Shown: positions 1 through 8,947, counted from the first letter of the stretch. The stretch is DNA of 40,964 nucleotides from Deltaproteobacteria bacterium (GCA_022340745.1 JAJDNL010000053.1:1-40964), one strand, 5' to 3'. A program made the numbers and translations. Notes: generated by a model from the letters alone, not told the origin.

Positions 1-134
1 AGGAGCATGGGGCATGGAGCATGGGGCATGGAGCATGGGGCATGGAGCATGGGGCATGGAGCATGGGGCATGGAGCATGGGGCATGGAGCATGGAGCATG
101 GAGCATGGGGCATGGAGCATGGAGCATGGAGCAG
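1..134. repeat. Heptameric tandem repeat array (GGAGCAT/GGGGCAT), truncated by the window edge
   Basis: Direct reading: ggagcat ggggcat ggagcat... repeated about 18 times with a 7-bp period and frequent 14-bp higher-order alternation. Confidence 0.95.
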
Positions 135-136
135 TG

Positions 137-280
137 AGCAAGGAGTCAGGAGTCAGAATCCAGAATTCAGAAGAAAAACAATCAAAAGTGGTTTCTTCTC
201 AACTACTGGCTACCGTCTACTGGATTCAATGAATTTGCCTTACGCCTTGCGCCCTGCACCTTGTACCGTGTTGCATTTAG
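137..280. repeat. 7-bp period repeat patch (AGTCAGGAGTCAGAATCCAGAATTCAGAAG ... CTACTGG/CTACTGG; then TACGCCTTGCGCCCTGCACCTTGTACC)
   Basis: Direct reading; a closely similar patch occurs at 33737-33832. Confidence 0.8.
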
Positions 281-1281
281 GAGAAAGCAATCGAGAAAAT
301 AACAAGAGCCGCAACAAACAAAAACACAGCCACCCAGGAGGCCCGGTAGACCAGGCGGCAACAGCGGCGAATGTGCTGGGGGCCAACCTCTTCACCGCCA
401 TCCCCTAACCACGGTTTGTCTACCGTTCTATCCGGATAGAAGGTGGGCCCTCCAAGCTTGACTCCCAGAGCCCCAGCTACAAAGCTTTCAGAGTGGCCGG
501 CGTTGGGTGACAGGTGCTTCAGCCGATCACGCCTGGAAATTTTCCATCCTGCCCATGCTTTCTCCCCACTGAGAACCGCTCCTATAGATAAAATAATAAG
601 GGAAAGGCGAGCCGGCAAAAAGTTGGCCAGATCGTCACATCGGGCGGCTGGCCGGCCAAAGAGGAGATAGTGCTCACTCCGATATCCCACCATTGAGTCG
701 AGGGTGCTTATTGCCTTAAAAGTAAGCATGCCCACTATGCCTGCTGCCACAGGTGCCGGGCAGCCAAGCACATGGCTGCAAACTGCTGTCACGGAGTACC
801 AAAACAGAGGTGAGAGAACCCCATCAACGAAATTCTCCGCCACACTCTCCACCGCTCCTCTCGCCACACCCGCGGGATTTAAATTGGAGGTGTCTCGCCC
901 TACAATTTTCTGGAGTTCATTCTGGGCCTGGGCCAAGTCGCTCCTGGCCAGAGTTTCAGCAATTGGTTCGGCGTGCTTGCACAGATCCTTTAATGCCAGG
1001 CAAGAGTAAGCCAGATAGAGATCCAAAACTGTAGTCAGGTAGGGATGCAGCCCACCAATGAAGTGCCGAAAAGTCAAATAGGTGCCAATGGCAAGCCCGA
1101 TTGTCATGGTGACCAAAACGATCCCGCCACCTGAGCTCGACCATCCCAGCCGCAGCAATAGTTTCTCGAAAGCAGAAATAGCAGCGCCTATGAGTCGAAC
1201 CGGGTGGAAAGGAAAGGGAGGATCCCCCAGAAACAAGTCCAGGATAAAGGCGAGAAAGAGTATGGCGGCGGCAAGGATCAT
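277..1281 (-). CDS. cbiB: Cobalamin biosynthesis protein CbiB/CobD (adenosylcobinamide-phosphate synthase)
   Basis: 334-aa polytopic ORF; motifs DLFLGDPPFPFHPVRLIG, ARGAVESVAENFVDGVLSPLFW, ANFLPARL and SFVAGALGVKLGGP are typical of CbiB. Confidence 0.93.
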   Translation of the reverse strand: MILAAAILFLAFILDLFLGDPPFPFHPVRLIGAAISAFEKLLLRLGWSSSGGGIVLVTMTIGLAIGTYLTFRHFIGGLHPYLTTVLDLYLAYSCLALKDLCKHAEPIAETLARSDLAQAQNELQKIVGRDTSNLNPAGVARGAVESVAENFVDGVLSPLFWYSVTAVCSHVLGCPAPVAAGIVGMLTFKAISTLDSMVGYRSEHYLLFGRPAARCDDLANFLPARLSLIILSIGAVLSGEKAWAGWKISRRDRLKHLSPNAGHSESFVAGALGVKLGGPTFYPDRTVDKPWLGDGGEEVGPQHIRRCCRLVYRASWVAVFLFVAALVIFSIAFS

Positions 1282-1388
1282 AATGTAAGACTGTTCAATG
1301 TGTTTTTGCTCATAGCAATCAAATAGTTAAAATATTATGTTTTGGATAGTTACCGTTAATAAATTCTCGGTAAATATCTGTTTATGCT

Positions 1389-1412
1389 CTGGATTCCCGC
1401 TTTCGCGGGAAT
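1389..1412. repeat. dRS3-like palindromic repeat (GGATTCCCGCTTTCGCGGGAATGACG)
   Basis: Perfect inverted repeat ATTCCCGC TT(T) GCGGGAAT, followed by a partial GGATCC/CCGGCGGGGATCCAGG segment to about 1485. Confidence 0.65.
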
Positions 1413-1535
1413 GACGTAGGTCAGATATCGCCCGTTATCCTGGTACCGCATCCCGTGCTGGATAGACTCCGGCGGGGATCCAGGTAGATAGAAGTTTCAA
1501 GGCATGCAAAGAATAGATTATTGAACAGGCTCAAG

Positions 1536-2627
1536 TTAGGAGTAACGAATAGAACAGCTTTGCATCAGTTTGAGGACCCGGTCGTTTTCTTCCCCTTGGC
1601 GAATAGCCATGCGAAAGAAGTTGTTCTCCAGTCCGGGAAAGTTGCGGCAGTCTCGGAAGTGAATCCCCGAACGCAACATAAAGCTGAGAAAGTCATCCAG
1701 GTCGTTTGTTTGGATCCAGCGAGCCAAAAGAAAATTAGCTGCAGGTTCAAATGCCTGAAACCCGGAAATTTCCCTTATCCGGGCCAAAACCCTTGGTCTT
1801 TCCTGGCGAATAAGCTGGACTACATTATCCTCGTAATCAGCACAACCAATCAGTTTCAGTGCCACTTTCTCGGCAACACGGTTTACGCTCCACGGTTCTT
1901 TGAGGGGACGCAGCCGGGAAATTGTGTCGGGATGGCCGACAACAGCGCCCAATCTCAGACCGGGAAGTGCAAAGAATTTAGTGAGTGAGTGGAAGACAAG
2001 AATATTCTTTTGCGGTGGCTCCTGCCGGATCAGGCTCACCTCTTCCGGCTCATCAAAAAACTGGACAAAAGCCTCGTCCACGAGAATCCACTTGCTGGGG
2101 AAGGAGGCGGCAAGATCCAGGAGAAGTTGCCGGGGAAATACGGTGGAAGTGGGATTGTTTGGATTGCCGACAAAGAGACCGTCAGACTCGATCATAACCT
2201 CCTCGAGTATATCAAAGCCTGGAGGGGCAAAACTTTCTTCGGCCCCAAGTTTCACCTCTAGCACATCTGCCCCGGCAGCCAAGCTTGATCTGGTATAGTC
2301 ATGAAAGGAAGGGGTGATCACTGCCACTTTCCGCAATTGCAGAGCCCGGGGCGTCAGGTAGATGAGTTCGGTAGAACCGTTGCCTGCCAACACCCTGGCC
2401 GGATCCAAATCGAACCTTTCCTGGTAGTAGCGCGCCACCCCCTGTCCATCCACACTGGGATAGCGATCCACCTCCGCAAGAAGTTCCTGCCAAATGGCTT
2501 TGATCTCTGGGGGAACACCCAAAGGGCTGACATTGACGCTGAAATCGAGAATTTCTCGAGCATCAATCCCTAACCTTTTCAATTCCCGTTCCGGATCACC
2601 ACCATGGAGGTGATCTTCATTAGCCAT
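1536..2627 (-). CDS. cobD: Histidinol-phosphate aminotransferase-like protein, probable L-threonine-O-3-phosphate decarboxylase
   Basis: PLP-dependent class I/II aminotransferase ORF with HGGD, ILDFSVNVSPLG, GNGSTELIYL, NPNNPT and SLTKFFALPGLRLG. Start set at the ATG at 2627 (GGAGG upstream); the longer ORF start at 2684 lies in the adjacent repeat. Confidence 0.88.
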   Translation of the reverse strand: MANEDHLHGGDPERELKRLGIDAREILDFSVNVSPLGVPPEIKAIWQELLAEVDRYPSVDGQGVARYYQERFDLDPARVLAGNGSTELIYLTPRALQLRKVAVITPSFHDYTRSSLAAGADVLEVKLGAEESFAPPGFDILEEVMIESDGLFVGNPNNPTSTVFPRQLLLDLAASFPSKWILVDEAFVQFFDEPEEVSLIRQEPPQKNILVFHSLTKFFALPGLRLGAVVGHPDTISRLRPLKEPWSVNRVAEKVALKLIGCADYEDNVVQLIRQERPRVLARIREISGFQAFEPAANFLLARWIQTNDLDDFLSFMLRSGIHFRDCRNFPGLENNFFRMAIRQGEENDRVLKLMQSCSIRYS

Positions 2628-2644
2628 CCTCGATTCCTCCAAAT

Positions 2645-2893
2645 TGTCATTTATAGTCATTTGGCCACTGCAAGTGGCCGTCACTACGCTGCGCTGTCAT
2701 TAGGTAGTCATTAGGTTACTTATTTGGCTTTGAGTACGCTACGCTGTCACTATGCCTTCGGCGTCATTTATTGTCATTAGGTCAGTACGCTACGCTGTCA
2801 CAGTTGACTCTCATTGTGGCCTTGAGACAATTTATTGACAGCCGTAAGGCTTGATGACGGGCGCAGCCCTCATGACGGCGCAGCCAAATGACT
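2645..2893. repeat. TGAC-hairpin modular repeat block, copy 1
   Basis: Hairpins GGCCACTGCAAGTGGCC (2663-2679), GCCTTCGGC (2754-2762), GCCGTAAGGC (2841-2850), GGGCGCAGCCC (2859-2869) and GGCGCAGCC (2877-2885), separated by GTCATTT/AAATGAC linkers. Confidence 0.85.
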
Positions 2894-2921
2894 AAACAAG
2901 TCCTTTAACCATATGCCCGCA

Positions 2922-3701
2922 CTAATGAACTAACCACCCCCATCCAATACAACCGGGCAGTAGATTGCCCAGGATGGCGGCCAGGAGTAAAAGGGTTACT
3001 TCTATTATCTCGTTCCCGGCCCCTAATAGATCACCGGTGATACCACCCATATGTCTCCTACACCAAGCCCCATATACCCAGGTTATGACCTGGGCGACAG
3101 CCAGAGCAACCAAGCCCAAAGGTCCGTAGGCCAGGGCTGCGATCAGGACAACAGTAAATGCAGCCCAGCGCTGATAAGCTGAAGCATCCTGAACAAAAGG
3201 AAGGGCAGTCCCGCCCTCACTTCTGGCATAGGGCAATGTCACCGCCAGCTGGACCTGCATGGTTCGGGAAAGCATGTGAATAAGAATCAGCCAAATTGTG
3301 GCTCCGGCCGCAACCAACCTGGCGAAAGCCAACCACTTGCACAGCAAAGTGAGGATGATGGCCACAGCGCCAAAGACTCCCAGCCGGGTGTCTTTCATAA
3401 TCTCGAGGCGCTTACGTTGATCCCAGCCTCCACCCGCCGCATCAACAAAATCCGCCAGACCGTCCAGATGAAGCGCCCGGGTACTTATAACGCTTGCGAG
3501 AAGCATCAGTGCTCCGATACCCATAGGCCAACCGCCACCGTTGATAATTCTATTGATGAGGCTGATAGCCCAAAGAAGGAGTCCGAGGACGAGACCTACC
3601 AAGGGGAAAAAGGGCAAGGATTCGCTGTGTTTTGAAGCATCCTGACCAGGAACAGGAAAGATGGTCAGGGTCCGAAAGGCTGTTACCAATCCGCGTAACA
3701 T
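2922..3701 (-). CDS. cobS: Adenosylcobinamide-GDP ribazoletransferase (cobalamin synthase)
   Basis: TIFPVPG, FFPLVGLVLGLLLW, TRALHLDGLADFVDAAGGGWDQRKRLEIMKDTRLGVFGAVA are CobS signatures. Confidence 0.95.
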   Translation of the reverse strand: MLRGLVTAFRTLTIFPVPGQDASKHSESLPFFPLVGLVLGLLLWAISLINRIINGGGWPMGIGALMLLASVISTRALHLDGLADFVDAAGGGWDQRKRLEIMKDTRLGVFGAVAIILTLLCKWLAFARLVAAGATIWLILIHMLSRTMQVQLAVTLPYARSEGGTALPFVQDASAYQRWAAFTVVLIAALAYGPLGLVALAVAQVITWVYGAWCRRHMGGITGDLLGAGNEIIEVTLLLLAAILGNLLPGCIGWGWLVH

Positions 3702-3747
3702 GTCACCTCTGTCAGTGTTCTTGTATGAGTAGTAGGCAGCTGTGCAC

Positions 3748-3920
3748 TGGTCATTTGGTCATTAGGCCACTGGACGTGGCCGTCATAAGCCTGGCGGCGG
3801 TCAGTTGGGCTGCGCCCGTCATGAGGCCTGACGGCCGTCATTAAGTCATTATGTCTTAACAATAAATGACAGCGAAGCGCAATGACGGCTTTAGCCAAGT
3901 GACGCGAAGCAAATGACCTG
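3748..3920. repeat. TGAC-hairpin modular repeat block, copy 2
   Basis: Hairpins GGCCACTGGACGTGGCC (3765-3781), GGGCTGCGCCC (3807-3817), GGCCTGACGGCC (3825-3836) and GGCTTTAGCC (3887-3896), with GTCATTA/AATGAC linkers. Confidence 0.85.
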
Positions 3921-3970
3921 TGCCCATGCAAAAGAAATAAGGTTGAGTCCTAGTGTTGGCCAGGAACCAC

Positions 3971-5035
3971 TTATGAATCTGCTTTAGAACTGACTCCGGC
4001 CGAGTCAAAAGTTGCCATTTCATTGTAAATCTTGACTGCAGCTTCAATTACCTGCATAGCCAGAGCTCCACCGGTTCCTTCTCCCAACCGCAGGTCTAGA
4101 TCAAGAATGGGTCGAATTGCCATTCTGTCGAAAAAGGTGCGGTGACCAGCTTCTGCTGAACAGTGACTAAAAAAGAGGTAGTCCGCTACTGATCTGCTGA
4201 GCCGCATGGCTACAAGGGCTGCGGCAGAGGAGATAAAACCATCCACCACCACCGGAAGTTTCCGTCCGGCCGCGGCCAAAATAAGTCCGCAAATCCCGGC
4301 GATCTCCAAGCCTCCTACGGCGGCAAGAGTGGTGAGAGGATTCTGGAGCATATGTCCATTTACTGTGAGGCTGCGCTCAATGACTTCTATTTTATTCTTT
4401 AACCTAGTATCGTCGATTCCGGTGCCTCTGCCAGTTACCTCAATTACTGGGCAAGGAATCAGGGCAGCATAGAGAGCGGAGGAGGGAGTTGTGTTGGCAA
4501 TCCCCATCTCACCAGTGCCTAAGAGAGTCACACCGTCGTCGGCAGCACCGTTGGCGAGGTCCACTCCAACCTGGATCGCTTGGATGGCCTCCTCCTCACT
4601 CATGGCGGGGCCTGCACTTATATTGTCAGTCCCACCCCTTACCTTTTTTCTCACGAGCCCAGATGCACCTTCCAGAGGGTCAGCCACGCCAATGTCCACT
4701 ACCTGCAGATCAGCCCCGACGTGCCGGGTCAGAACATTAATGGCGGCCCCACCCCCAAGCATGTTGTAGACCATTTGAGGTGTGACTTCGCTGGGAAAGG
4801 CGGAGACCCCTTCTGCGGCAACACCATGGTCACCGGCAAAAGTGACTATACGCTTCTTCGCCAGGCGTGGGGCGGTTGTCCCTGTCATTAAGCAATAACT
4901 GGTAGCCAGATCTTCCAAAAAGCCTAAACTGCCAGGAGGCTTGGTAAGGTTATCCAGGTGAGCGCGAATTTCGCTTTCCAGGCTTCGATCGACGGGAGTA
5001 ATCGCATTAAGTATAGGTAAGAGTCTTTTCACCAA
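3971..5035 (-). CDS. cobT: Nicotinate-nucleotide--dimethylbenzimidazole phosphoribosyltransferase
   Basis: [66 protein letters not shown] and [14 protein letters not shown] are CobT signatures. Confidence 0.96.
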   Translation of the reverse strand: MVKRLLPILNAITPVDRSLESEIRAHLDNLTKPPGSLGFLEDLATSYCLMTGTTAPRLAKKRIVTFAGDHGVAAEGVSAFPSEVTPQMVYNMLGGGAAINVLTRHVGADLQVVDIGVADPLEGASGLVRKKVRGGTDNISAGPAMSEEEAIQAIQVGVDLANGAADDGVTLLGTGEMGIANTTPSSALYAALIPCPVIEVTGRGTGIDDTRLKNKIEVIERSLTVNGHMLQNPLTTLAAVGGLEIAGICGLILAAAGRKLPVVVDGFISSAAALVAMRLSRSVADYLFFSHCSAEAGHRTFFDRMAIRPILDLDLRLGEGTGGALAMQVIEAAVKIYNEMATFDSAGVSSKADS

Positions 5036-5057
5036 TCATTCCTCCAATTCTAATTTC

Positions 5058-5150
5058 GCAGAGCGCATAGCGCCAAGCGCATAGCGAACAAAGACTCTTC
5101 CTAACATGATTTTAAACGCTCTGCGCCATGCGCTATGCGCTACGCGGTTT
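5058..5150. repeat. 7-bp period inverted repeat (GCATAGC/GCCAAGC ... GCGCCAT/GCGCTAT/GCGCTAC)
   Basis: Left arm gcagagcgcatagcgccaagcgcatagcg; right arm cgctctgcgccatgcgctatgcgctacgcgg is its approximate reverse complement. Confidence 0.75.
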
Positions 5151-5152
5151 CT

Positions 5153-5668
5153 TCATTTAACCCGGAGGGGAATTCCACTGACCGAGAAAATAACCTCGTG
5201 AGCTCGTTCGGCGAGAATCTGGTTGATACTGCCCGCAGTGTCGCGGAAGAGACGAGTGGCACCGTCCGCGGGAATAACCCCCATGCCAACCTCATTTGTG
5301 ACCAAGATGAGATGGCAGGGGGGGGTCTCGAGAATCTCCAAGAAAGCATCGATTTCTGGACAAGTCTCATCAGTGAGTTTTTCGCGATGAAAAAGGTTGC
5401 CAAGCCAAACTGTGATACAATCGAGTACGGCCACCTCGGTTTCTCTCGGCAATGCTTTGAGAGCCATCGCCAGGTTAAGCGGCTCCTCCACGGTTAGGTA
5501 GGATGAATCCCGTTCGCGTCGGTGGCGATCGATGCGGGCCCGCATCTCCTCATCTGTGGCTTCGGCAGTGGCGATAAAGGCTTTGTTATTATAAGAGGCT
5601 GCGAGTTCCAGGGCGTGTTTACTCTTGCCGCTTCTGCTGCCACCAGTTACCAAAGTAATCCGCTTCAT
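5153..5668 (-). CDS. cobU: Bifunctional adenosylcobinamide kinase / adenosylcobinamide-phosphate guanylyltransferase
   Basis: TGGSRSGKSKHALELA (P-loop), FIATAEATDEEMRARIDRHRRER, VTNEVGMGVIP. Confidence 0.95.
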   Translation of the reverse strand: MKRITLVTGGSRSGKSKHALELAASYNNKAFIATAEATDEEMRARIDRHRRERDSSYLTVEEPLNLAMALKALPRETEVAVLDCITVWLGNLFHREKLTDETCPEIDAFLEILETPPCHLILVTNEVGMGVIPADGATRLFRDTAGSINQILAERAHEVIFSVSGIPLRVK

Positions 5669-5689
5669 AGAACACTTCTATCATGACTA

Positions 5690-5865
5690 AGTTTTCAGGT
5701 GTCGGGTTTCAGGTGTCAGCAAAAAAGATATAGAAGAGAAACCTGAAAAATGAAACCAGATATCTTTAGATTTGGGAATGCACATTGCGGACTTTGAGTT
5801 GAGATTCTGATTTGCAATTTTCTTTAATAAATCCGCAATCCGCAATCCGCAATTACCACAACTCC
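5690..5865. repeat. 7-bp period repeat patches (GTCGGGT TTCAGGT GTCAGC ... GAAACCTGAAA; AATCCGC x3)
   Basis: Direct reading of tttcaggtgtcgggtttcaggtgtcagc and aatccgcaatccgcaatccgcaatt. Confidence 0.7.
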
Positions 5866-5928
5866 GTCACTCGAGCAGAGTTTCGCATCGAGGAAAGACT
5901 CTGCAAATCCCCTTTGGGTCTGGATTCT

Positions 5929-6444
5929 TCATTTCTCCACTCCCACCCGAGCCTTGATGCCTCGAGCGAAGTAGTGTTTGACTCCACGCATTTCGGTGAC
6001 CAGATCAGCGCGCTCAATCAGCCGAGAATGAGCATAGCGGCCAGTGATGAGCAATTCAACTCCCTCAGCCCTTAGGTCGATGAGATCGAGAACCTGGTCA
6101 ATCGTTATTAGGCCGTAATGAACAGCCACATTCGCTTCATCAAGAATCACTAAGCGGTACCGACCAGAAGCAATAATCTCAGCGATTTCCTGGTAGGCTT
6201 TCTGAGCCAACCTTCGATCTTCCTCTTCAGGCTCTCCCTTTATGAAAACATTTCTTCCGTACGTCTTGATGGTGAGATGATCTGAGAATTGTGCTAAGGC
6301 CTTATGTTCACTGTATTCTCCAGACTTTAGAAACTGACCGATGAAGACTCGCCAACCAGCCCCTAAAGCCCGAATGGCAAGACCAATGGCAGCGGTGGTT
6401 TTGCCCTTACCATCACCGGTATAGACTTGGACGTAACCTTTCAC
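5929..6444 (-). CDS. cobO: Cob(I)alamin adenosyltransferase (CobO/BtuR type)
   Basis: MKGYVQVYTGDGKGKTTAAIGLAIRALGAGWRVFIGQFLK (P-loop); LDEANVAVHYGLI; ELLITGRYAHSRLIERADLVTEM. Confidence 0.95.
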   Translation of the reverse strand: MKGYVQVYTGDGKGKTTAAIGLAIRALGAGWRVFIGQFLKSGEYSEHKALAQFSDHLTIKTYGRNVFIKGEPEEEDRRLAQKAYQEIAEIIASGRYRLVILDEANVAVHYGLITIDQVLDLIDLRAEGVELLITGRYAHSRLIERADLVTEMRGVKHYFARGIKARVGVEK

Positions 6445-6459
6445 TACTTTCTAGCCCTA

Positions 6460-6639
6460 GCCCGGATATTTTATGAATCACTTGCTGCGACCACGGATAT
6501 GGCCGTCCTTCCTGGCGTCCTCGGGTGTCGGCCCCTGCGACGTACCATTCAGGTACGCCTCGGAACCAACACCCTGCGGTTGCCAGGTGCCACGACCATC
6601 TTAGTGGTCTCGCGACAGCAATTCATGAAATATCCGGGC
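6460..6639. repeat. ~180-bp near-palindromic MITE-like element
   Basis: Left arm GCCCGGATATTTTATGAATCACTTGCTGCGACCAC...ATGGCCGT..CCTGGCGTC..GGGTGTCGG...GTACC; the reverse complement of the right arm reads GCCCGGATATTTCATGAATTGCTGTCGCGAGACCAC...ATGGTCGT..CCTGGCAAC..GGGTGTTGG...GTACC. Complementarity continues to the central GTACCATTCAGGTAC. Confidence 0.8.
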
Positions 6640-6704
6640 GAAAAAAAGACACGGAGACGCGGAGATCATGATTCTTCTCTCACCGCATCGCCGCATCGCA
6701 TATA

Positions 6705-7115
6705 TTATGCGGCTGATTCCTCCGCACTTTTTGTCATCTGGCCACGCACTGCACGCACTGAATGGTTGACATAATTTTCGTCGAATCGGTACACCCCGCC
6801 ATAGTAAAAATCAACGTAGCAGGCCACATGGTGACCGCGGGTAGTCGAACTCCAGAAGCAGCGCTGCGAACCAAATACAGGATCTAAATAAAGGCGCTTA
6901 CTGTTCTCTCGAGAGAGGATAAGGGTCGATAATTCCTCGTTGTTAGGGAGGCGCCAGTTATTATGACCAGCGAAACCTTCATCGTTTAATTGCTGGATAT
7001 ACTTTTCTGCTTCAGGCCAGATAATCCGTTCCGGGGCTGTGTCTTTCTGCCAGATGAGATTGGTCTCCCCATCAGTCACAGTGCCATCGCCATTGTCAAT
7101 GAATCTAGTCGCCAT
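6705..7115 (-). CDS. DUF1566 (Lcl C-terminal-like) domain protein
   Basis: FIDNGDGTVTDGETNLIWQKD..., GHNNWRLPNNEELSTLI, CFWSSTT...GGVYRFDENYVNHSVRAVRG. ATG at 7115 preceded by GGAGG. Confidence 0.8.
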   Translation of the reverse strand: MATRFIDNGDGTVTDGETNLIWQKDTAPERIIWPEAEKYIQQLNDEGFAGHNNWRLPNNEELSTLILSRENSKRLYLDPVFGSQRCFWSSTTRGHHVACYVDFYYGGVYRFDENYVNHSVRAVRGQMTKSAEESAA

Positions 7116-7207
7116 AGGTTCCTCCGTTAGATAGCCCAAAACCGTATTAGTGGTGTAATGTTCTTTATTCAAACTCGATAACCTGATCCTCAAGGCCAGT
7201 TCTTGTA

Positions 7208-7320
7208 AGATTTATGATTTATGATTGTAGATTGCAGATTGAGGCTGCATGCTATTCCTTACCGCGAGGTATTGAGCTCTTAAATCTAAAATCTGCATTC
7301 TTAAATCTAAAATCGCCAGA
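7208..7320. repeat. Dispersed inverted 7-bp repeat element (GATTTAT/GATTGTA/GATTGCA ... AAATCTA/AAATCTG), copy 1
   Basis: Aligns by eye to 39848-39966 over its full length, including the interior GAGGTATTGAGCT.TTAAATCT. Confidence 0.85.
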
Positions 7321-7325
7321 TTCCG

Positions 7326-8234
7326 TCACTCTACACGGAAGTACTGTAGTTGAAGATCGGTCAGAGTCTGCAAATAGTCCTCGGCGTACAAAAGATCATT
7401 GCGGCTTTGAATCTCGCCAAAAATCAGGGGGAGAAAGAAGCGAAGATCTAGGCCCACTTCGTTGAAACCTCGCGAATTAGCCTCATGAACAACAAGAATT
7501 GAGTAATAAGTGGTCAGCAGACTAATTCTGGAGTCTCGGCGGTACAGATAAGAATGGCCTCCCAAGGTGTTGAGAAAGAAGCCGGCGTAGCGATACATAA
7601 TATCCAAATTGGCTGTGGAAGATTTCTGCTGGTCGCAGGTCCGTCCACTCATGAGCCAGTAGTACAGGACACCCATGAGGGGCTCTGCCAGATCTGCTTC
7701 ATACTGGAGCACCTCGCGAGCGATATTCATTTTTTCCCTTCTCAATAGCCGAAAGAAATAATGGCTATTTTCAATTATGATCGAGGGTCTGTACGCTTCC
7801 GCGCTTATGGTTGGAGGCTTTTTCTCAAGTGTAGCGAGAATGTCCGTAAAAAGAGCCCAGCTGTCGCGGTAAGTCTTTTGAGAGCGGAAGGTTTCACCAG
7901 CATCTAAATATTTGCAGAAGGCTCGGAGTGATTGTTCAAGTTCCACACACTTCATAGTACTTGGCGCAGCTCCTTTTGCCAGAGGAGATGAAGGGCCAAA
8001 GACCTGACGTAGACGTTCCGCCGGGCGCAATGGCTTCGGTTCCGTTCCCTCCTGCATCTCAATGATGATACCCTCGAGTTCTCTCGTTCGCTCCATCCAG
8101 GCATGCCTTTCGGCATTGACCTTCTCCTCTGAGATTCTTTCAACCACCACATCCCATTTCCACACTACCAAGGCCAGTATTGTCCCGATTACAATGACGG
8201 TCAGGAGAAGGAAAAATGAAATACGTTTTGCCAT
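7326..8234 (-). CDS. Hypothetical protein with N-terminal membrane anchor
   Basis: 302-aa ORF; RISFFLLLTVIVIGTILALVVWKW hydrophobic segment followed by a soluble domain; family not recognised. Confidence 0.7.
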   Translation of the reverse strand: MAKRISFFLLLTVIVIGTILALVVWKWDVVVERISEEKVNAERHAWMERTRELEGIIIEMQEGTEPKPLRPAERLRQVFGPSSPLAKGAAPSTMKCVELEQSLRAFCKYLDAGETFRSQKTYRDSWALFTDILATLEKKPPTISAEAYRPSIIIENSHYFFRLLRREKMNIAREVLQYEADLAEPLMGVLYYWLMSGRTCDQQKSSTANLDIMYRYAGFFLNTLGGHSYLYRRDSRISLLTTYYSILVVHEANSRGFNEVGLDLRFFLPLIFGEIQSRNDLLYAEDYLQTLTDLQLQYFRVE

Positions 8235-8329
8235 GATTAGTTTTGCCTACAGATATTCCACCGCCTCCAAGAAAACCAGGGTTCCAGAAGGTAACAGAGT
8301 CAACGGTTTTCTTCGGGAGGTATGCTCTG

Positions 8330-8347
8330 GCCCGGATATTTCATGAA
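8330..8347. repeat. Solo copy of the terminal sequence of the 6460-6639 element (GCCCGGATATTTCATGAA)
   Basis: 18/18 identity to the reverse complement of the right end of the 6460-6639 element. Confidence 0.7.
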
Positions 8348-8373
8348 AATGCTACAGCGAACGCGTTCCCCGT

Positions 8374-8462
8374 AGCGACTTGACCTGAGCGACTCGACCT
8401 GAGCGACTCGACCTGAGCTCGTCGACAGGTCTCGTCGACAGGTCTCGTCGACAGGTCTCGCT
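8374..8462. repeat. Head-to-head tandem repeat: 3 x 14-bp (CGACTCGACCTGAG) then 3 x 13-bp (CTCGTCGACAGGT)
   Basis: Direct reading; GACCTG occurs three times in each arm in opposite orientation. Confidence 0.9.
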
Positions 8463-8947
8463 GCAGGGATTCAATCCACCTCAGGCGAACGCCTTCTGAC
8501 GCGTTTTTCCTCGGCGTGGACATGCAACATTCAGGTAAAGATTTTTGCTGGTGAAATCTTCCACAACCATAGGATGCTTACCACTTTTTCTTACGAAAAT
8601 CCAGGGAATTTGTGCATGAGAGCGCCAAGTTCATAGCGTGAAGGGAACAAGACAAATCATTTCGGATTACGGGTTGAGGAAAAAGCTGAGAAGTCGGAGG
8701 TTGGACATCTTACGCCGGAATAATTTCTGTGAGACCTAAAATAACCTAGTTGAAATATGGTGCGCTATGGTAAGATAAAAGTGACCCCGATAAGCCGCGC
8801 GAGGGGACTTGATTCCGAGAAGACCAACCTACGAATCCGCTCATGTACTTGGAGTGAGGCCAGTTGAGATCCCGGAACAACTGGAAGGGACAATAGGTGG
8901 CGGTGAGTCAAGCAGCGCGATGGTTTGTCGGGGTTTTCTTCGGAATT

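Noticed and set aside
1-134. Possible CRISPR array at the window start
   Set aside because: Units are 7/14 bp with no spacers and no cas genes; it is a tandem repeat.
1-408. ORFs 7..408 and 14..232 encoding MGHGAWGMEHGAWS... repeats
   Set aside because: Translation of the 7-bp repeat array; no start context or gene-like continuation, so scored as repeat and not protein.
2628-2684. N-terminal extension of the cobD-like ORF (MTATCSGQMTINDNLEESR)
   Set aside because: Lies in the TGAC-hairpin repeat; a better ATG with GGAGG is at 2627.
2640-2700. Cobalamin riboswitch suggested by GCCACTG-like sequence in the cobalamin operon
   Set aside because: GGCCACTGCAAGTGGCC is a simple hairpin of the repeat family also found near ispB; I could not find the other conserved B12-riboswitch elements upstream of cobO or other genes.
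3632-3931. ORFs 3632..3844 and 3683..3931
   Set aside because: Almost wholly within the TGAC-hairpin repeat; no protein-family features.
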